A DNA stretch of 64,000 bases from Siphonodentalium dalli (Eukaryota; Mollusca; Scaphopoda; Gadilida; Siphonodentaliidae): positions 219,554,205 to 219,618,204 of the forward strand of contig CP136064.1 of NCBI GenBank assembly GCA_032622095.1. The letters run 5' to 3'. The position numbers were made by a program, and so were the translations under genes. Below are positions 45,093 through 56,624 of this stretch, piece after piece. The first letter of the stretch is position 1, and every line of letters starts with the position of its first letter. The notes under the pieces were generated by a model that saw nothing but the letters and a program-made list of their open reading frames with translations, was not told the DNA's origin and did not search any database.

Positions 45093-46830
45093 CTATGTCC
45101 GTTTTTGTCTGGCCGATATTTGTCCATTTAAATTTATGCACGATGAAGTATAACAATATAGAGTCTTTATATAATCGATGAATATTTGGCTAAAATTAAA
45201 ATATCTTGGTACGCTGAATGTAAATTTCCAAGATATCGAATCGAATGATTTTTCAAAATCTATCAGTAACAAGAGTCCAGGTATTTTATTTTGCTTTGGG
45301 TGTAGCATCATGTCCATTACTAGTCTAATATTATCCCCAATATACCGTCCAGATATAAATCCGGTTTGATCCGAATGTATTAGAAATGGTAACACTTGTT
45401 TTAACCTTTCTGATAAAACTGCTGTGATAATTTTATATGTCGCATTTAATACGGATATTTCTCCAGTTTTTTAAAGAAATTGTCTTGGTTTATTGTCTTT
45501 TGGGAGGAGTGTTATTACTCCCTGTCTCTGTGTAACCGAAATTTTTCTAACTTTCATGCCGTAGTTAAGTGATCTGATCAGGTAGGTACCAACATCTCGC
45601 CAGAAGAATTAAAAAAACTCTACAGAAAATCCATCATTTCCTGGGCATTTATAATTGTTCATTTTTTTTTCAAGTAATTTAGCGCGTCACTGTAAGTAAT
45701 TTCACTTTCTAAGCCGCGACCTGTCTCCTGTGTTAATTAATTTATTTTCAATTTGTCCTTTATATCACACACATCGGCGATTAAATTATCAACATTTAGA
45801 GAATGCGTTTCTGCATCTTGGTTTTTATAAAGACGTTTATAAAATTGGCAAGTCTCTTTAAGAATTTCACATTGTTCATATATCATGTATCACGTCTCCG
45901 TTATCTGCCTGTAAGTTTTGAATATTTTTAGACGTGAAGTTTCGTTTCTCTAAGTTTAGGAAATATTTACTTGGCTTTTCTCCGTCACCAATCCACCTGG
46001 CACGTGATCTGACAAATATACCGTTTAGTTTTTCTTCACTTAAGAGGTCTAGTTCGCGGTTGAGATTGTCCAATTCTAGTCGTTTATTTTTCCGTTGTAT
46101 TATTTTCTAGGTTCGTTATTTGTTCAATTAAGTTAGTCTCTTTAAACCTCCTAAGTTTAGATAAATGAGAACAGAAGGGCATAGAAGCGCCCCTTATTTC
46201 CACCAAGAGAGTTTCAAAAAATAATTGGTCGTTGATGCTAAACTCAACATTGTTCAGATTTATTTCGCCATTACAATTCCATCCACTTATCGGGTAATGT
46301 TTAACCTCTATTTATGGTATCCTTTACAAGTTCTGTATATTATTAGTTTTTCAGTAATGAGTTATTGAATTTCCAGAAGCCCCTACCCTTTTCGAAATTA
46401 TTAAATTTCAATTGTAACGAAATTGCAGAATGATCTGTTTTTATAGCCGGGATTGGTATCGCAGTTTTCTACTACTTAATTATTAACATATATGTAGATG
46501 AATTATTTGTGGAATTTTGCCAGAGTGTCATTTTGTGTCCCCTTTCTTTTGGGAAAGTGTTACAGATAGTTGAGTCGATGCCGTCTAATATGTCAAATCT
46601 GATGCTTCTCCGCTTTTCAGCTTTCCCCAGATAAAACCGTTCCTATGGTATGCTGGCTAAATCTTCTCACGATTGAAGAGAGCGTTCATTAGCTCTTTTG
46701 TCACATTATCTCTGACTTGCAGTTATTTCTTTGTCTGAAGTCCCTTTCTGTTTTGGAAAACCCTGTCCCTTGTTTCTGTACGGGAGAATTTAACTATGCA
46801 CGGTTTGGAGTATTCATGTGTTTTTAAGTA
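45093..46830 (-). mobile_element. Degenerate L1/Tx1-type LINE (ORF1 end, endonuclease end, RT N-half)
   Basis: Read on the minus strand from 46830: an ORF1 C-terminal piece (KPCIVKFSRTETRDRVFQNR), then the endonuclease end (DHSAISLQLKFNNFEKGRGF, then WKFNNSLL), a linker (RSRARWIGDGEKPSKYFLNL, then EKRN), the RT entry (NNYKCPGNDGFSVEFF, ITLLPK), and RT motifs DQTGFISGRYIGDNIRLVMD and LLLLIDFEKSFDSISWKF. Multiple stops and frameshifts; the catalytic YADD region and C-terminus are missing beyond 45093. Lies antisense in gene 2 intron 1. Same clade as the 30.6-31.8 kb copy. Confidence 0.87.
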
Positions 46831-46984
46831 AATCGATGTGCAGCTAAAATGTCTGCATCAGAAATGCGAACATTCGATTGGTTGTTGTTTACAGATTCGC
46901 AAATCTTCGCTCTCTTCCATGTTTATAATTCGAATATCTGTTATTCGCGAATACTGTTCACTCTTGAATCAGACCATGGTTCTA

Positions 46985-47037
46985 TCTACCCGGTATGATA
47001 ATCTCATATATATTTTGAAGACCTCTGTCTGTATGTT

Positions 47038-47069
<32 letters not shown>

Positions 47070-47400
47070 ATTAATACAAATCTACGATTCTCGACCGATC
47101 GGGACGAAACTTGGTACGTGTGTGTAGTTTGACCAGGCGGTGAACGTTGTCGTATTGGCGAGCCCGTGCGGCGCCCGCTTCGCGCATGCGCAGACGAGAT
47201 CTCGGAAACGGGTGGAGCTATCGACTTGAAATTTGCTATGTGAATGTATCTTGCCCCGGATACGAATTTTATCGGGTCGCCGAGTCCGTGCGACGCCAGC
47301 TTCGCGCATGCGCAGACCAGATCTCGGAAACGGGTAGAGCTATCGACTTGAAATTTTGTTTTTGAATAGCCCGGACAACGTCGGGCTCATCGGCTAGTCT
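46985..47400. repeat. CTGT microsatellite repeat with two ~130-bp units
   Basis: 'tatattttgaagacctctgt' + (CTGT)n, 'cgattctcgaccgatcggga', then two copies of 'cgcgcatgcgcagac' + 'gagatctcggaaacgggt', ending 'cccggacaacgtcgggctca'. Confidence 0.8.
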
Positions 47401-47545
47401 CATATATATTTTGAAGACCTCTGTCTGTTTGTTTGTCTGTCTGTCTGTCTGTCCTTAATACAAATCTACGATTCTCGACCGATCGGGACGAAACTTGGTA
47501 CGTGTGTGTAGTTTGACCAGGCGGTGGTCGTTGTCGTATTGGCGA
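47400..47545. repeat. Second copy of the head of the CTGT repeat
   Basis: Tandem restart of the 46985 unit ('catatatattttgaagacct' ... 'tagtttgaccaggcggtg'). Confidence 0.8.
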
Positions 47546-48067
47546 ACCATGGTTCGGCCCGGTGTGCGAAAATTTTGAAATCTGAACAAGAAAATCGCAA
47601 AATCCTAGCATCTAGACTAGCCTCAAGCATTCATAGAATTGGAAATTTCAACCTGACACCCCGACTTAGGTTGGAAAATTTCCAACTGATGACAATTCTA
47701 GTGACCATTTTGACCAAATGTAGGACAATATTGTTTTCTTAAATTAACTAGAAGTTTTTGACTGGCCAAGGGGGAGGAACCAGGACACAAGCTTTCCAAG
47801 TGTTGGAAATTTCCAACCTGACAGCCCCTAAGGTTGGAAAATTTCTAACTGATGGCCATTTCAGTCCAAAAATTTTACCAAAAGAAGGAAAATATGCAAA
47901 TATTGGTCCAAAAACAATACATTCCCCCAATAAATTGTTTGAATATCAAACTACAAGAACATTTTCAACCTATTGTTGGTGTGAAATTTCCAACTAATGT
48001 TGTGTCAGGTATGAAATTTCCAACTGTTGAAATTTTTTACCAAAGTTGGGGGGGGGGGGGGGGGGGG
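47546..48067. repeat. 'ggaaatttccaac' repeat stretch ending in a G-run
   Basis: Repeated 'aaatttccaac' words, 'aacctattgttggtgtgaaa' shared in part with 14680-14730 and 39890. Ends with about 26 G residues interrupted little (48042-48067), a likely assembly-weak point. Confidence 0.65.
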
Positions 48068-48121
48068 TGACACACCCACCCAAACCCCCCTGTCGCCACG
48101 TCTCTGTTTCCTCTTTTAGAA

Positions 48122-48474
48122 GTGAATTTTCATGCTTCCATCATTCAAATTTTTTGTCAATGTCCGCTTTATAGAATTCAAGCGTTTCATTTACATTACG
48201 CATGCATGAGTTCTTTAAAAAAAAAATGTCCATATGTGCTTTTATGTCACTTTCCACAGGCGTTTTTATGCCATCTTTCGTTGGCATGTTATTCAGCCTA
48301 TTCCGGATATCTGACAGAACAGATTCTGAAGGCTCCGCAGTATCGAACGCAGGTCGCGGTCTTTTCGCATCTGGCTTATTGTCTGCCTTTTCCTCTATCT
48401 TCTTCTGTCCCATCTCACCCGCCGCCGCCTTCTGTCCCATCTCACCCGCCGCCACCCAGAGTTTGGTCTGACAT
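48122..48474 (-). mobile_element. Retrotransposon ORF1-like coiled-coil protein, copy B
   Basis: Paralogous to 8612-9029. The minus-strand ATG at 48474 (MSDQT) is frameshifted by a GC-rich expansion; an inner frame from 48455 reads MAAGEMGQKAAAGEMGQKKI (an internal 8-codon duplication) and continues EEKADNKPDAKRPRPAF to KADIDKKFE and a stop. The coiled-coil tail seen in copy A is cut off by the repeat at 48110. Confidence 0.5.
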
Positions 48475-48544
48475 TATCAAAGCGTACGCAATAGTTATAC
48501 AGATGATAAGGCAATCAGGACAGAGTTCAGGTCACACTGAGATT

Positions 48545-49204
48545 AAAGCGGATTGGTCAAAGTTCCGCGAGTATAATGCACCGTTAGGATTATAAGATAA
48601 TATACTTTTTAATGGTCGTATAATGTACCGTTAGGATTATAAGATAAGATACTTTCTAATGGTCTTTAAAGCACACATTGGTGTAGGACAACCTAGATGT
48701 ATAGATACAAATAGTCAGATGAATACATGGTATATATGTGATATAACACGTACCAGGATGTAGAATGTCAAATTATTTGTTTTATTACTGGACATAGGTC
48801 ACCCGCGGAAAGATGTGATGTACCATATGGTACATTACCACTTCCGCAGTCGACCAGTGCCCAGCATGAGTATGGCATTTATTCAGGGTATACGACTGTA
48901 AAGGTGTTGTCCGCCACTAAGAGATGACAAAAAACCCCATCGGGGATGGCATACGAAAACAGTCCTAAGACCATTTATTTCCTTTATGATTCATAAAGGA
49001 TTCAGGCCACATGAGAGACTGGAACACACCCGTACACGTCCCACCTTCGCAAACCACTGGTTTAAAACTATATTATGTTTGATTTAACAATGAAATGCAA
49101 ACGGTCAGTTGAAATTAAAGTAATAGGTGATAGTGAGGTAACAGCAAGTATTCCACTAGAAGTTAAAAACACTGGAGAGCTATATGATATATGAATAAAA
49201 AGTA
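48545..49204. other. Gene 2-specific insertion, no gene
   Basis: Absent from the equivalent position before gene 1 (about 10060). A 40-bp direct repeat 'accgttaggattataagata' at 48582 and 48630. 'ggtcacccgcggaaagatgt' / 'tggtacattaccacttccgc' near 48790-48850 form a weak inverted pair. Confidence 0.55.
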
Positions 49205-49556
49205 AAACCAGCCGAGTGCGTTGAGGTCGTTAACCCCAATCGAACATGCACGGGTGATTAGTATTCACGTTGGGTCGAAATAAGGAAACGTACCGTATAT
49301 GAACGACAAAATCCACTAATACTGCCTCCTAGTTTTTGAATTTTTGCATAAAATAGCGGAAACTATTAATATTCATCAAATCACATCAACAACGAATTCC
49401 ATGTAGAAAAACATTACTTTCTGCATGGACGATAGTTGACCGACGGAAATTTGTTTGCATATTCCAGCGTTCACGATGCAACAGGAAGTCCCGTTAATGG
49501 ACATCATAATGCCTCACTTAGTGATGATAGTACCATAGAATGGATACCAAACACAA
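49205..49556 (+). repeat. Second truncated copy of the lectin upstream region inside gene 2 intron 1
   Basis: Matches 10062-10392 ('ttagtattcacgttgggtcg', 'catggacgatagttgaccga'), then at ~49556 jumps to sequence equivalent to 11305 in gene 1 intron 1. The PAN exon and ~0.9 kb around it are therefore deleted here. Confidence 0.82.
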
Positions 49557-49666
49557 TGAACAGAAAGTGTTCATGCAGTTTGCTCAACTATTCTCACGTT
49601 CAAGATCCCATGACCACATTTAAACCGCCGTTAGTTTCTTATGTGGTTGATTTTCATTTATTCTAG

Positions 49667-49861
49667 TATGTCGTGAAGACCTCGGCTACACACTCCTCCC
49701 CAGGGATAAGTGTCTGAAAGTTAATCTGACTACCACATTGAATAACATGGACGCCAGAAGCAAGTGTATCTCAGAAGGAGGTAATCTCGCCCTTGTGAGC
49801 AACGAGGGGGAATTCAATGCCATAAAGATGTTTTTGGATTCGATGGGCCCGGAAGCCCAGA
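49667..49861 (+). CDS. PAN-CTLD gene 2, exon 2 (N-terminal half of CTLD)
   Basis: Acceptor 'tttattctag' ending 49666, donor 'cccaga|gtgagt' at 49862; 195 bp, phase 1-1, identical structure to gene 1. Encodes VCREDLGYTLLPRDKCLKVN, NLT sequon, CISEGGNLALVSNEGEF and MFLDSMGPEAQ. Cysteines of the long-form CTLD N-terminus and C1 are conserved. About seven residues differ from gene 1. Confidence 0.86.
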
Positions 49862-50129
49862 GTGAGTACTAATCACACATTTTAGAGTAACATTTAATTC
49901 TTCCACCATATTATGATAATACATATAGAAATAAGCAAAAGCAAAAACAAAACAAATGACAGCATCTCTACGCAAAATACGCCCATGGTATGTCCAAAAT
50001 GTAGACATGAACAATGGCTTATCTGTTATGATGGTGCAAAGACAGAGGTCAACATCGAACTGAGCCTTGTCTTTTACTACGGTGACATCGGTTACTTATT
50101 CCCAGTTCCTTATTCCTTATTCGGAAACA

Positions 50130-50780
50130 TTCAATCTTGACCAAATAAACGGTGCGGTAGGATGGCCCACCCCAAACTATACTATAAAAACGAAAACTGC
50201 ACCATCTAGCTCGTGCGGTTGCCACAGGACGTGGCCAAAATGGCAACTATAGCCGTTTTGGTATTTATGAAACGATTTTGACCAAATAAACCACGCGGTA
50301 GGGTTGCCCACCCCAAATTAAACTTTAAAAACCGAAAACCGCACCCCTCTAGCCCGTGCGGTTGCCACAGGAGATGGCCAAAATGGCAACCATAGGCGTT
50401 TGGTATTTATGAACCGATTTTGACAAAATAAATGACGCGGTAGGGTGGCCCACACCAAAATATATTATAAAAAGCGAAAACCGTACCCCTCTAGCCCGTG
50501 CGGTTGCCACAGGAGGTGGCCAAAATGGCAACCATAGCCGTTTTTGTATTCATGAACCGATTTTTACCAAATAAACAACGCGGTAGGGTGGCCCACCCCA
50601 AATTATACTATAAAACCGAAAACCGCATCCCTCTAGCTCTAGCCCGTGTGGTTGCCACATGAGGTGGCTAAAATGGCAACCATAGCCGCTTTGGTATTTA
50701 TGAACCGATTTTGACCAAATAAACGACGAGTTAGGGTGGTCCACCCCAAATTATATTATAAAAACCGAAAACCGCAATAT
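50130..50780 (+). repeat. ~144-bp tandem array, 5 units
   Basis: Units start at 'ttttgaccaaataaacnacg' near 50137, 50277, 50420, 50564 and 50713 (140-149 bp). Each holds 'cggtagggtggcccacccca', 'ataaaaaccgaaaaccgca' and 'cgtgcggttgccacaggagg'. Absent from gene 1 intron 2. Confidence 0.9.
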
Positions 50781-51829
50781 ATTCGAGGGGAGCATTCAGG
50801 ACTCCATGTTATAAGTATGACATTTATAAGTTAAAATTGGAACACGGAATACACATATACGACCGTTAATACATCAAATTGAAGGTAAGAAATATGCGAG
50901 TATACTTCCATCTCGCGGTTGGTATGGGGGATATTTGCGAAAAATGTGCATTTATGGGCAGCTGAATGTAGAATTACCTCTCACAAATAAATATTTCATC
51001 AAATGACTTTGACCTTACTGTGTTATCTTGACAACACTGTCTCTTGCAGTTTCGATCATTAAGTTGGCAGCTAACATAATACTAATATCAAACAGTATAA
51101 ATTAGTTTCACAGAAACAGATATTTTCTTGTTTTCTCAATTGTCTATATTTCGTTGCAATGAAAACCAGATTTACGGATTACCATTATAAGGTTACCCGG
51201 GAACCCCCACCAAAAAAGGATTTTGCTTGGCTCAAAGAAGATATGTTCCAAGTTTCATGCTTTAGTCCGTTAATCAACTGGACTACTTGTATGGGCTATG
51301 CATTTGAGCCACCGCAGTGCATTTTGGGACCAAACCAGCATTTTGAGAGCTTTGTGAACAGTTTTGAGCTGCTTGTTATATGAAAATGTTACAAGTCCAT
51401 CCGAACTCAATCAGTGGTGCATTTTCAATTGACAAGTATCCTTTAGTTGAGTATATATGTCCATACGGTGTTTCCAAACAATGGGAACCCAGGTTAATAT
51501 TACATTTTATTACAGTATAAATTTGACAATAATTATGGGGATAGGGAAGGACATGGGAAAGGAAGAGATGAGAGGTGGTGGATAGAAGGTGGGGGGGGGG
51601 GATCACCAGGGAAGTGTTACCAGCTCTGATTGTTTTGACAGGTCGGTCACATTTTAACAAACCGAATACCTACCATCCAAGGCCCATTCAGATTTATCAG
51701 TTTTGTGGGGAAGATGTTTAAATGAATCTCGGTAATTTCATTGAAGAATTTTGTTTTTAAGTTAATTTTTGTTATTAAAGTAAAAAAAAAAATTGTTTGT
51801 TTGTTAAATCTAAAAACAATTCAATAACA

Positions 51830-52165
51830 TTTTCAAACAAAATCGGATCAAATACATATTCGAACTCACATCCCAAATTTTATTCTGATAAGATAAAATA
51901 TGTTTGAGTTATCGCAGCATGCATAAAATCGAAAAGAACCATAACTCCGTAAAACAATCGGATCAAACCCATATTCGAACTCGATCTTATTTTGGGCTGA
52001 GAAGCTCATACGCATAATTTGGTTCCTATCTGAGAGACAATCGTTGAGCTATCGTGCCATGCGGAAAGTGTCTATGTACAGACGGACGCACGGACACACA
52101 GACAGACGGACGAACGACGAGTGGTAAACCCGGACGTCGACACTATGTGTAAAATACTATGGTAT
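51830..52165 (+). repeat. Copy of the 'ccataactcc' dispersed repeat
   Basis: 'aatcggatca' units with 'ccataactccgtaaaacaat', then 'gacggacgcacggacacaca' and 'gaacgacgagtggta' as at 16440-16470. Confidence 0.65.
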
Positions 52166-52599
52166 GGGTACACATAAAAAGGTCTCTCATTGACTATCTT
52201 GTTACAGAAGAGATGTCTCCACGATTTTGAATAATTCCATGTGAATTTTACAGGAGGAGTAAGGTCACCAAAACATATTTTTTCGGTTGTTAGAATTTTG
52301 GTTTTTACACGACCAATCATGATCTTTAGTTGTAAAAGGTACTTACGGTACATATAAATGAAGTCGAAGGCGTTTGCATCAGGGTGTCCACAATTACGAC
52401 AAGGGAATGCATGGCGGAACAAAATTAAATTACATGTGAAATTCAAAATACTAAAGTTATGACTTATATATGTCATAATCTGCAATTAAGGATGATGAAT
52501 TTTCGATCTCCCTCAATTCTGGAGGAATCAGGAGAAAGATAACGCAACCTTGTATTATGCATGTTTTATAATGTGATTAACAAGATGAAGCGATAATGC

Positions 52600-53390
52600 G
52601 TGTGCTTTAGTTATCAGAATCGATTTATTGCAACAAAATATTGCTAACCACTGTCAACTATGGTATCAAATTTCCCAAAACTTATTATTTATCAACAATT
52701 TGTTCAACAAAATATGGCCGTATTATCACTAAAGTATCACGAAATTTGACCGTATTACCACTTGATTTTAGAGTGGTAATTTTGTCCGCAATTTTGTCCG
52801 AGACTCTCTGTTTGGCCACGTGCTTCTGGGCCACATATTATTATACATCTCGAAAAATAACCAACTTCAAAAATCGATATCTGATCACTCTGAGCTTTTA
52901 TGGGTGGGTTCCTCGACTCGAATCAAATATTTGTTACCCCCGAAGCCAAAGAAATCGTAATTTATGAGCATCTGATTTGATTGAGTACCTTTAAATATAT
53001 ATTTTTCGGCTATTTTATGATAATAGCCAGGTTAGCGATCAAACCTTTTGCAAGTTTTCGGATAGGATATGCTTTACAGCAATCACCAAATTGAATAGGC
53101 ATCTAATGGTACACTGCATGTATACCTGGTAGATATATAAACTGAGTTCTATGGGCTTTGATGTGACCGCTGCTCTCGCCATCCGACTATTATTTACATG
53201 TTTTCCTGGACGTTGCCTGGTATCAAAAACCGTGTAGGTTTTGCGCGTAAAATCAGCTGATTTTTCCCACCATATGCATTCCCATAGCAATACGATAGTA
53301 GCACACATTACAAATTACACATACATGTGGTTGAACCTGGCTTATATAACAAAGGGTTGTTGCAAATTAATATACCTTTATTGCCTCTTT
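52600..53390. repeat. Duplicated intron segment (matches 15283-15640 and 16590-16880)
   Basis: One arm of the 15283 element ('aaatatggccgtattatcac' in both), then the 16.7-kb segment ('cctggcttatataacaaagg'). Confidence 0.75.
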
Positions 53391-53660
53391 CTATGGAGAT
53401 ATTGAGTATATTACACATATATGTACAAAAGACAGTATATATAGTGATATGTTTTTTTTAGAGAAAGAACATGAATATTGAAGGTATTTAAGCTCAGAAT
53501 GCTTGCCTATACGTCAGAGTGTATAAGGAAATACTCACTATGCATGCGACCGACTGGCATTGGTAAGACGAAGTGAGTTATAAACTTCGGTAAGTAATAA
53601 AATGTCGTACATGACGACAAAAAATGTTGTAGGAGGCTCAAGTTGAATCAATGTTGATGT

Positions 53661-54058
53661 GCCGTGAGAAGTCGGTGGCCGAGAGGTAGCGTACTGGTCT
53701 CTCGTGCTACCTGGTCAGGGTATTCTGACAAAAAATCAGAACTCGGTCAGATACCAAGTTTGTCAGGCTGAAAAGTCTCATTCGAGATCACTGAATAAAG
53801 ATCCGAATGCAAAATGCCGACTTCCCCCCATTACAACACTAATCTTGTCCAGGTATATTGTCGTGGGTGCAGTACGCTGTCCGATCGGGCGCGGACATTA
53901 ATGGCTGACCCGTGTACACACCTCGGTGCATGTGTGAACGTTAAAGAACGCTACTGGAGTCACCACAGGGTTATAAAGTTACTCGGCCGTGGTAGCACCT
54001 GGACCTCCACATAATCCTCAGCACATTGAGGGCGATGGAGTATCAAGTAGATAGATAG
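53661..54058 (+). mobile_element. tRNA-derived SINE with ATAG tail
   Basis: A box-like 'tggccgagagg' at 53673 and a degenerate B box 'attcgagatca' near 53782 with a wider gap than in a tRNA, followed by a central domain ('ttaatggctgacccgtgtac', 'acgttaaagaacgctact') and a tail of 'agatagatagaat'. Different family from the 13229 SINE. Present in gene 2 intron 2, absent from gene 1. Confidence 0.72.
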
Positions 54059-54789
54059 AATATATAGTAAGCAATTAGATTCCAAGTTTTACATTGTTTA
54101 CAGTGTGATACAAATGCGAGACATTCTGAGCTTAAAGGAAGATACAATATAAGATGTTGTCAGTATCTCACATCCGTATGGTCGGAAGTAAGTTTTGTAG
54201 ATCATCTTCTAGCAGATCCTCTCATCGACCTAGTCATTGCCAGGAGGAATGATGCAGATGTATCTATAATCTGCTCGCGGCAGTGGTCAATCTGCCATGT
54301 GATGCGTGGATCCTCGGAACCAAGGAGCAGAGCATAGTTCTCACGAAAATGTGCATGTGTTCTTAAATAGAACCGTGCATCGATCTATACAAACATGTAT
54401 CTCCACAATATATATATAATTGAACTAGGTTTGTTTGAACAAATTTATTGTGACTCACATATTCACATACATATACATTTGACAAGACCGAGCATGTTGA
54501 TAGATAATGGTGTGTGCACGCACAGGGGATCGGATCACACATTACCAAACTTAAAGAGACTACTCTCCCCTAACGTGCATCTGGTTATGAATTAAAATGG
54601 ATGGGGGTTGTTTCAAGAAGTAATTTAATGCGAGTAATGATGTTTGTTGTTTGTGTTCAAACCGGTGTCCATTGTGATCACGGGTGGTGCCATGTAGTGG
54701 CATCGACTTCCAATCAAATCATACATTTGTTGTCGTGGCTGTGATGGAATATTGCATTGCTGAGACGAATAATTACGAATATCTGTCTT

Positions 54790-55250
54790 TGGATGAAACG
54801 ATATATTGTACTCTTTTAAAATTATTTGTAACCAACTTCATTTTCATTGGTTCTTCAGCCTGTCCCGTATTTGTAACCAAAGTAAAGAACCATTTGGTTC
54901 TTGGTAGCCATATTACCGGTTGGCTCTAGAACAGTTGGAATCAACACAGAACCAAATGATTCTTTTATTGGTTCCCCACGATGAACCAATTTGTGAACCA
55001 GTAGGTTATGAAGACGACTTTTGGTTACTTGTGTAGAACCTATTTCGGAATCCGATGGTTTTGAAATTTTGTCCCGTATTTGTTAACATTATGGTCTGAA
55101 TACGATTACTGGTTCCACTTGATGAAACCAGTTTGTAAACCAAATAATTCTTCCTTTAGAACAAAATGAAAAACCAAATGTTCTTCCTTTATAATCAAAT
55201 AAAGAATCAAATGAGTATTTATTGAGACTCACAGAATAGCAAACGTAATC
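54790..55250. repeat. Cluster duplication segment (matches 17040-17480)
   Basis: 'ggttcttcagcctgtcccgt' and 'gccatattaccggttggctc' in both, in the same order. Confidence 0.78.
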
Positions 55251-55296
55251 CATGGCTGAGTAAGTGGGCCAACTATGGCTTGAATACAGATATATT

Positions 55297-55770
55297 AATA
55301 ACTAGCTGATGTGCCCGACTTCGTCCGGGCTATTTAGGGATTTCTTTGTGATCGCCTCCGTCTGGGCAGAATATACAGCGTCTGGACTTGTTTGTTGACG
55401 TTGCAAAATTGAGTCTGATGGGAAATTGCGAGTTTGAAATGATTGCCTAATTCAATGCCTCATTATAGACAATATTTTTTGTCCAACTATCCGGGGCATA
55501 TCGAACAACGTTGAAAAGTGTTAGGAGAAAGAAAAAAACTATTGTTCGATCGGTCCAGAAACATGCATATATGAGCGTATATAAGCGAGGTCAAGGTCAA
55601 GGGCACGGCCGCACGTGAAATTGGAACCCTCCATATTGTTCCCGGGATCAAAGTAGTGCTACATACCAAATTTCAGTCGGATCGGTCGAGCAGTTTTAGA
55701 GTCTATAACACACACACATACATACATACATACACACAGACGGAAGTTCCAAAATATACAATAGACCAGC
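55297..55770 (+). repeat. Dispersed 'ctgatgtgcccgacttcgtc' repeat, copy 1
   Basis: Head 'agctgatgtgcccgacttcg', 'aggtcaaggtcaagggcacg' core, 'ataccaaatttcagtcggat' and a CATA/CACA tail ending 'gacggaagttccaaaatata'. Confidence 0.78.
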
Positions 55771-56158
55771 TGATGTGCCCGACTTCGTCCGGGCTATTTA
55801 GGGATTTCTTTGTGATCGCCTCTGTCTGTTCGAATACTGAGAAACAGAAACAGAAACATGCCTATATGAGCGTATATAGCGAGACCAATGTCAAAGTGAA
55901 GGACACTGTCGCATGTGAAATTGGACCCGCCCATATTGTTTCCGGATCAAAGTAGGCCTACATACCAAATTTGAGTCGGATCGGTCGAGCAGTTTTCGAG
56001 TCTATAACACATACATACATACATACATACATACATACATGCATGCATTCATGTACACATACATACATACATACACATACATACATACACACATACATAT
56101 ATATACATACATACATACATCCATACACACAGACAGAAGTTCCAAAATATATCATAGA
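55766..56158 (+). repeat. Dispersed repeat copy 2 with long (CATA)n tail
   Basis: Inserted head-to-tail after copy 1: 'agctgatgtgcccgacttcg', 'atgtcaaagtgaaggacact', 'ataccaaatttgagtcggat', then ~150 bp of CATA repeats (55990-56130) and 'gacagaagttccaaaatata'. Confidence 0.82.
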
Positions 56159-56189
56159 TTACACAACACAAACGTCTTGGATATTAATT

Positions 56190-56520
56190 CGCTATTGAAG
56201 AGTTATTTAAACCAAGTTCCATCTGAATATCCAAACGCGAGCGTCAATGTCACATTAAATAGTTCTCAATTGGAATATAAATATAAGGAAAGTCCCATGA
56301 TATGCATAAAGGTTGGAGATGTGCATATAAGATTAGAGTTAGGTCTCTCTTTGAAGTAACAGAAAAGTAGCATCATTCTGTTTAAGAATAGTAAATTATA
56401 GACATATTTTGTTCCTATACCAATCACAAATATCGCGTAAATAGTATGTTATTGTCAAGTTCGTACGCTGTGGTATGTAAACAAAAGCCAGGTTCTGTAA
56501 CATTTTTGGATTTTTTTCAT
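56190..56520. repeat. Segment matching 17575-17900, with half of the hairpin MITE
   Basis: 'gaagagttatttaaaccaag' and 'aaaggttggagatgtgcata' are shared; the right arm of the hairpin at 17799 is missing. Confidence 0.8.
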
Positions 56521-56624
56521 TCTTCTGTTTATGGCGGTGTTAACGGATGATACCATTTTAACAGCATATCCACCACGATGGCCATCCATGCCTTTATACC
56601 GATACAAATTTGTTCTGATCACAG

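Larger units (their letters stand above)
44727..49666 (+). other. Gene 2 intron 1 (4.9 kb) with LINE, repeats and a second promoter copy
   Basis: From 'gtaagt' to 'tttattctag'. Contains an antisense LINE, the CTGT repeat pair, an antisense ORF1-like copy and a truncated copy of the upstream region. In gene 1 the same intron is 533 bp. Confidence 0.75.
49862..56624 (+). other. Gene 2 intron 2 (6.8 kb), repeat-filled
   Basis: From 'gtgagt' to 'ttctgatcacag'. Listed separately: 144-bp tandem array, dispersed repeats, inverted-arm copy, SINE, CATA microsatellites. 50781-51830 otherwise holds nothing recognised, apart from a G-run at ~51590. Confidence 0.75.

Noticed and set aside
55958-56359. 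Tyr/Met/Cys- or His/Thr/Ile-rich frames
   Set aside because: They are the (CATA)n tail of a dispersed repeat read on either strand.
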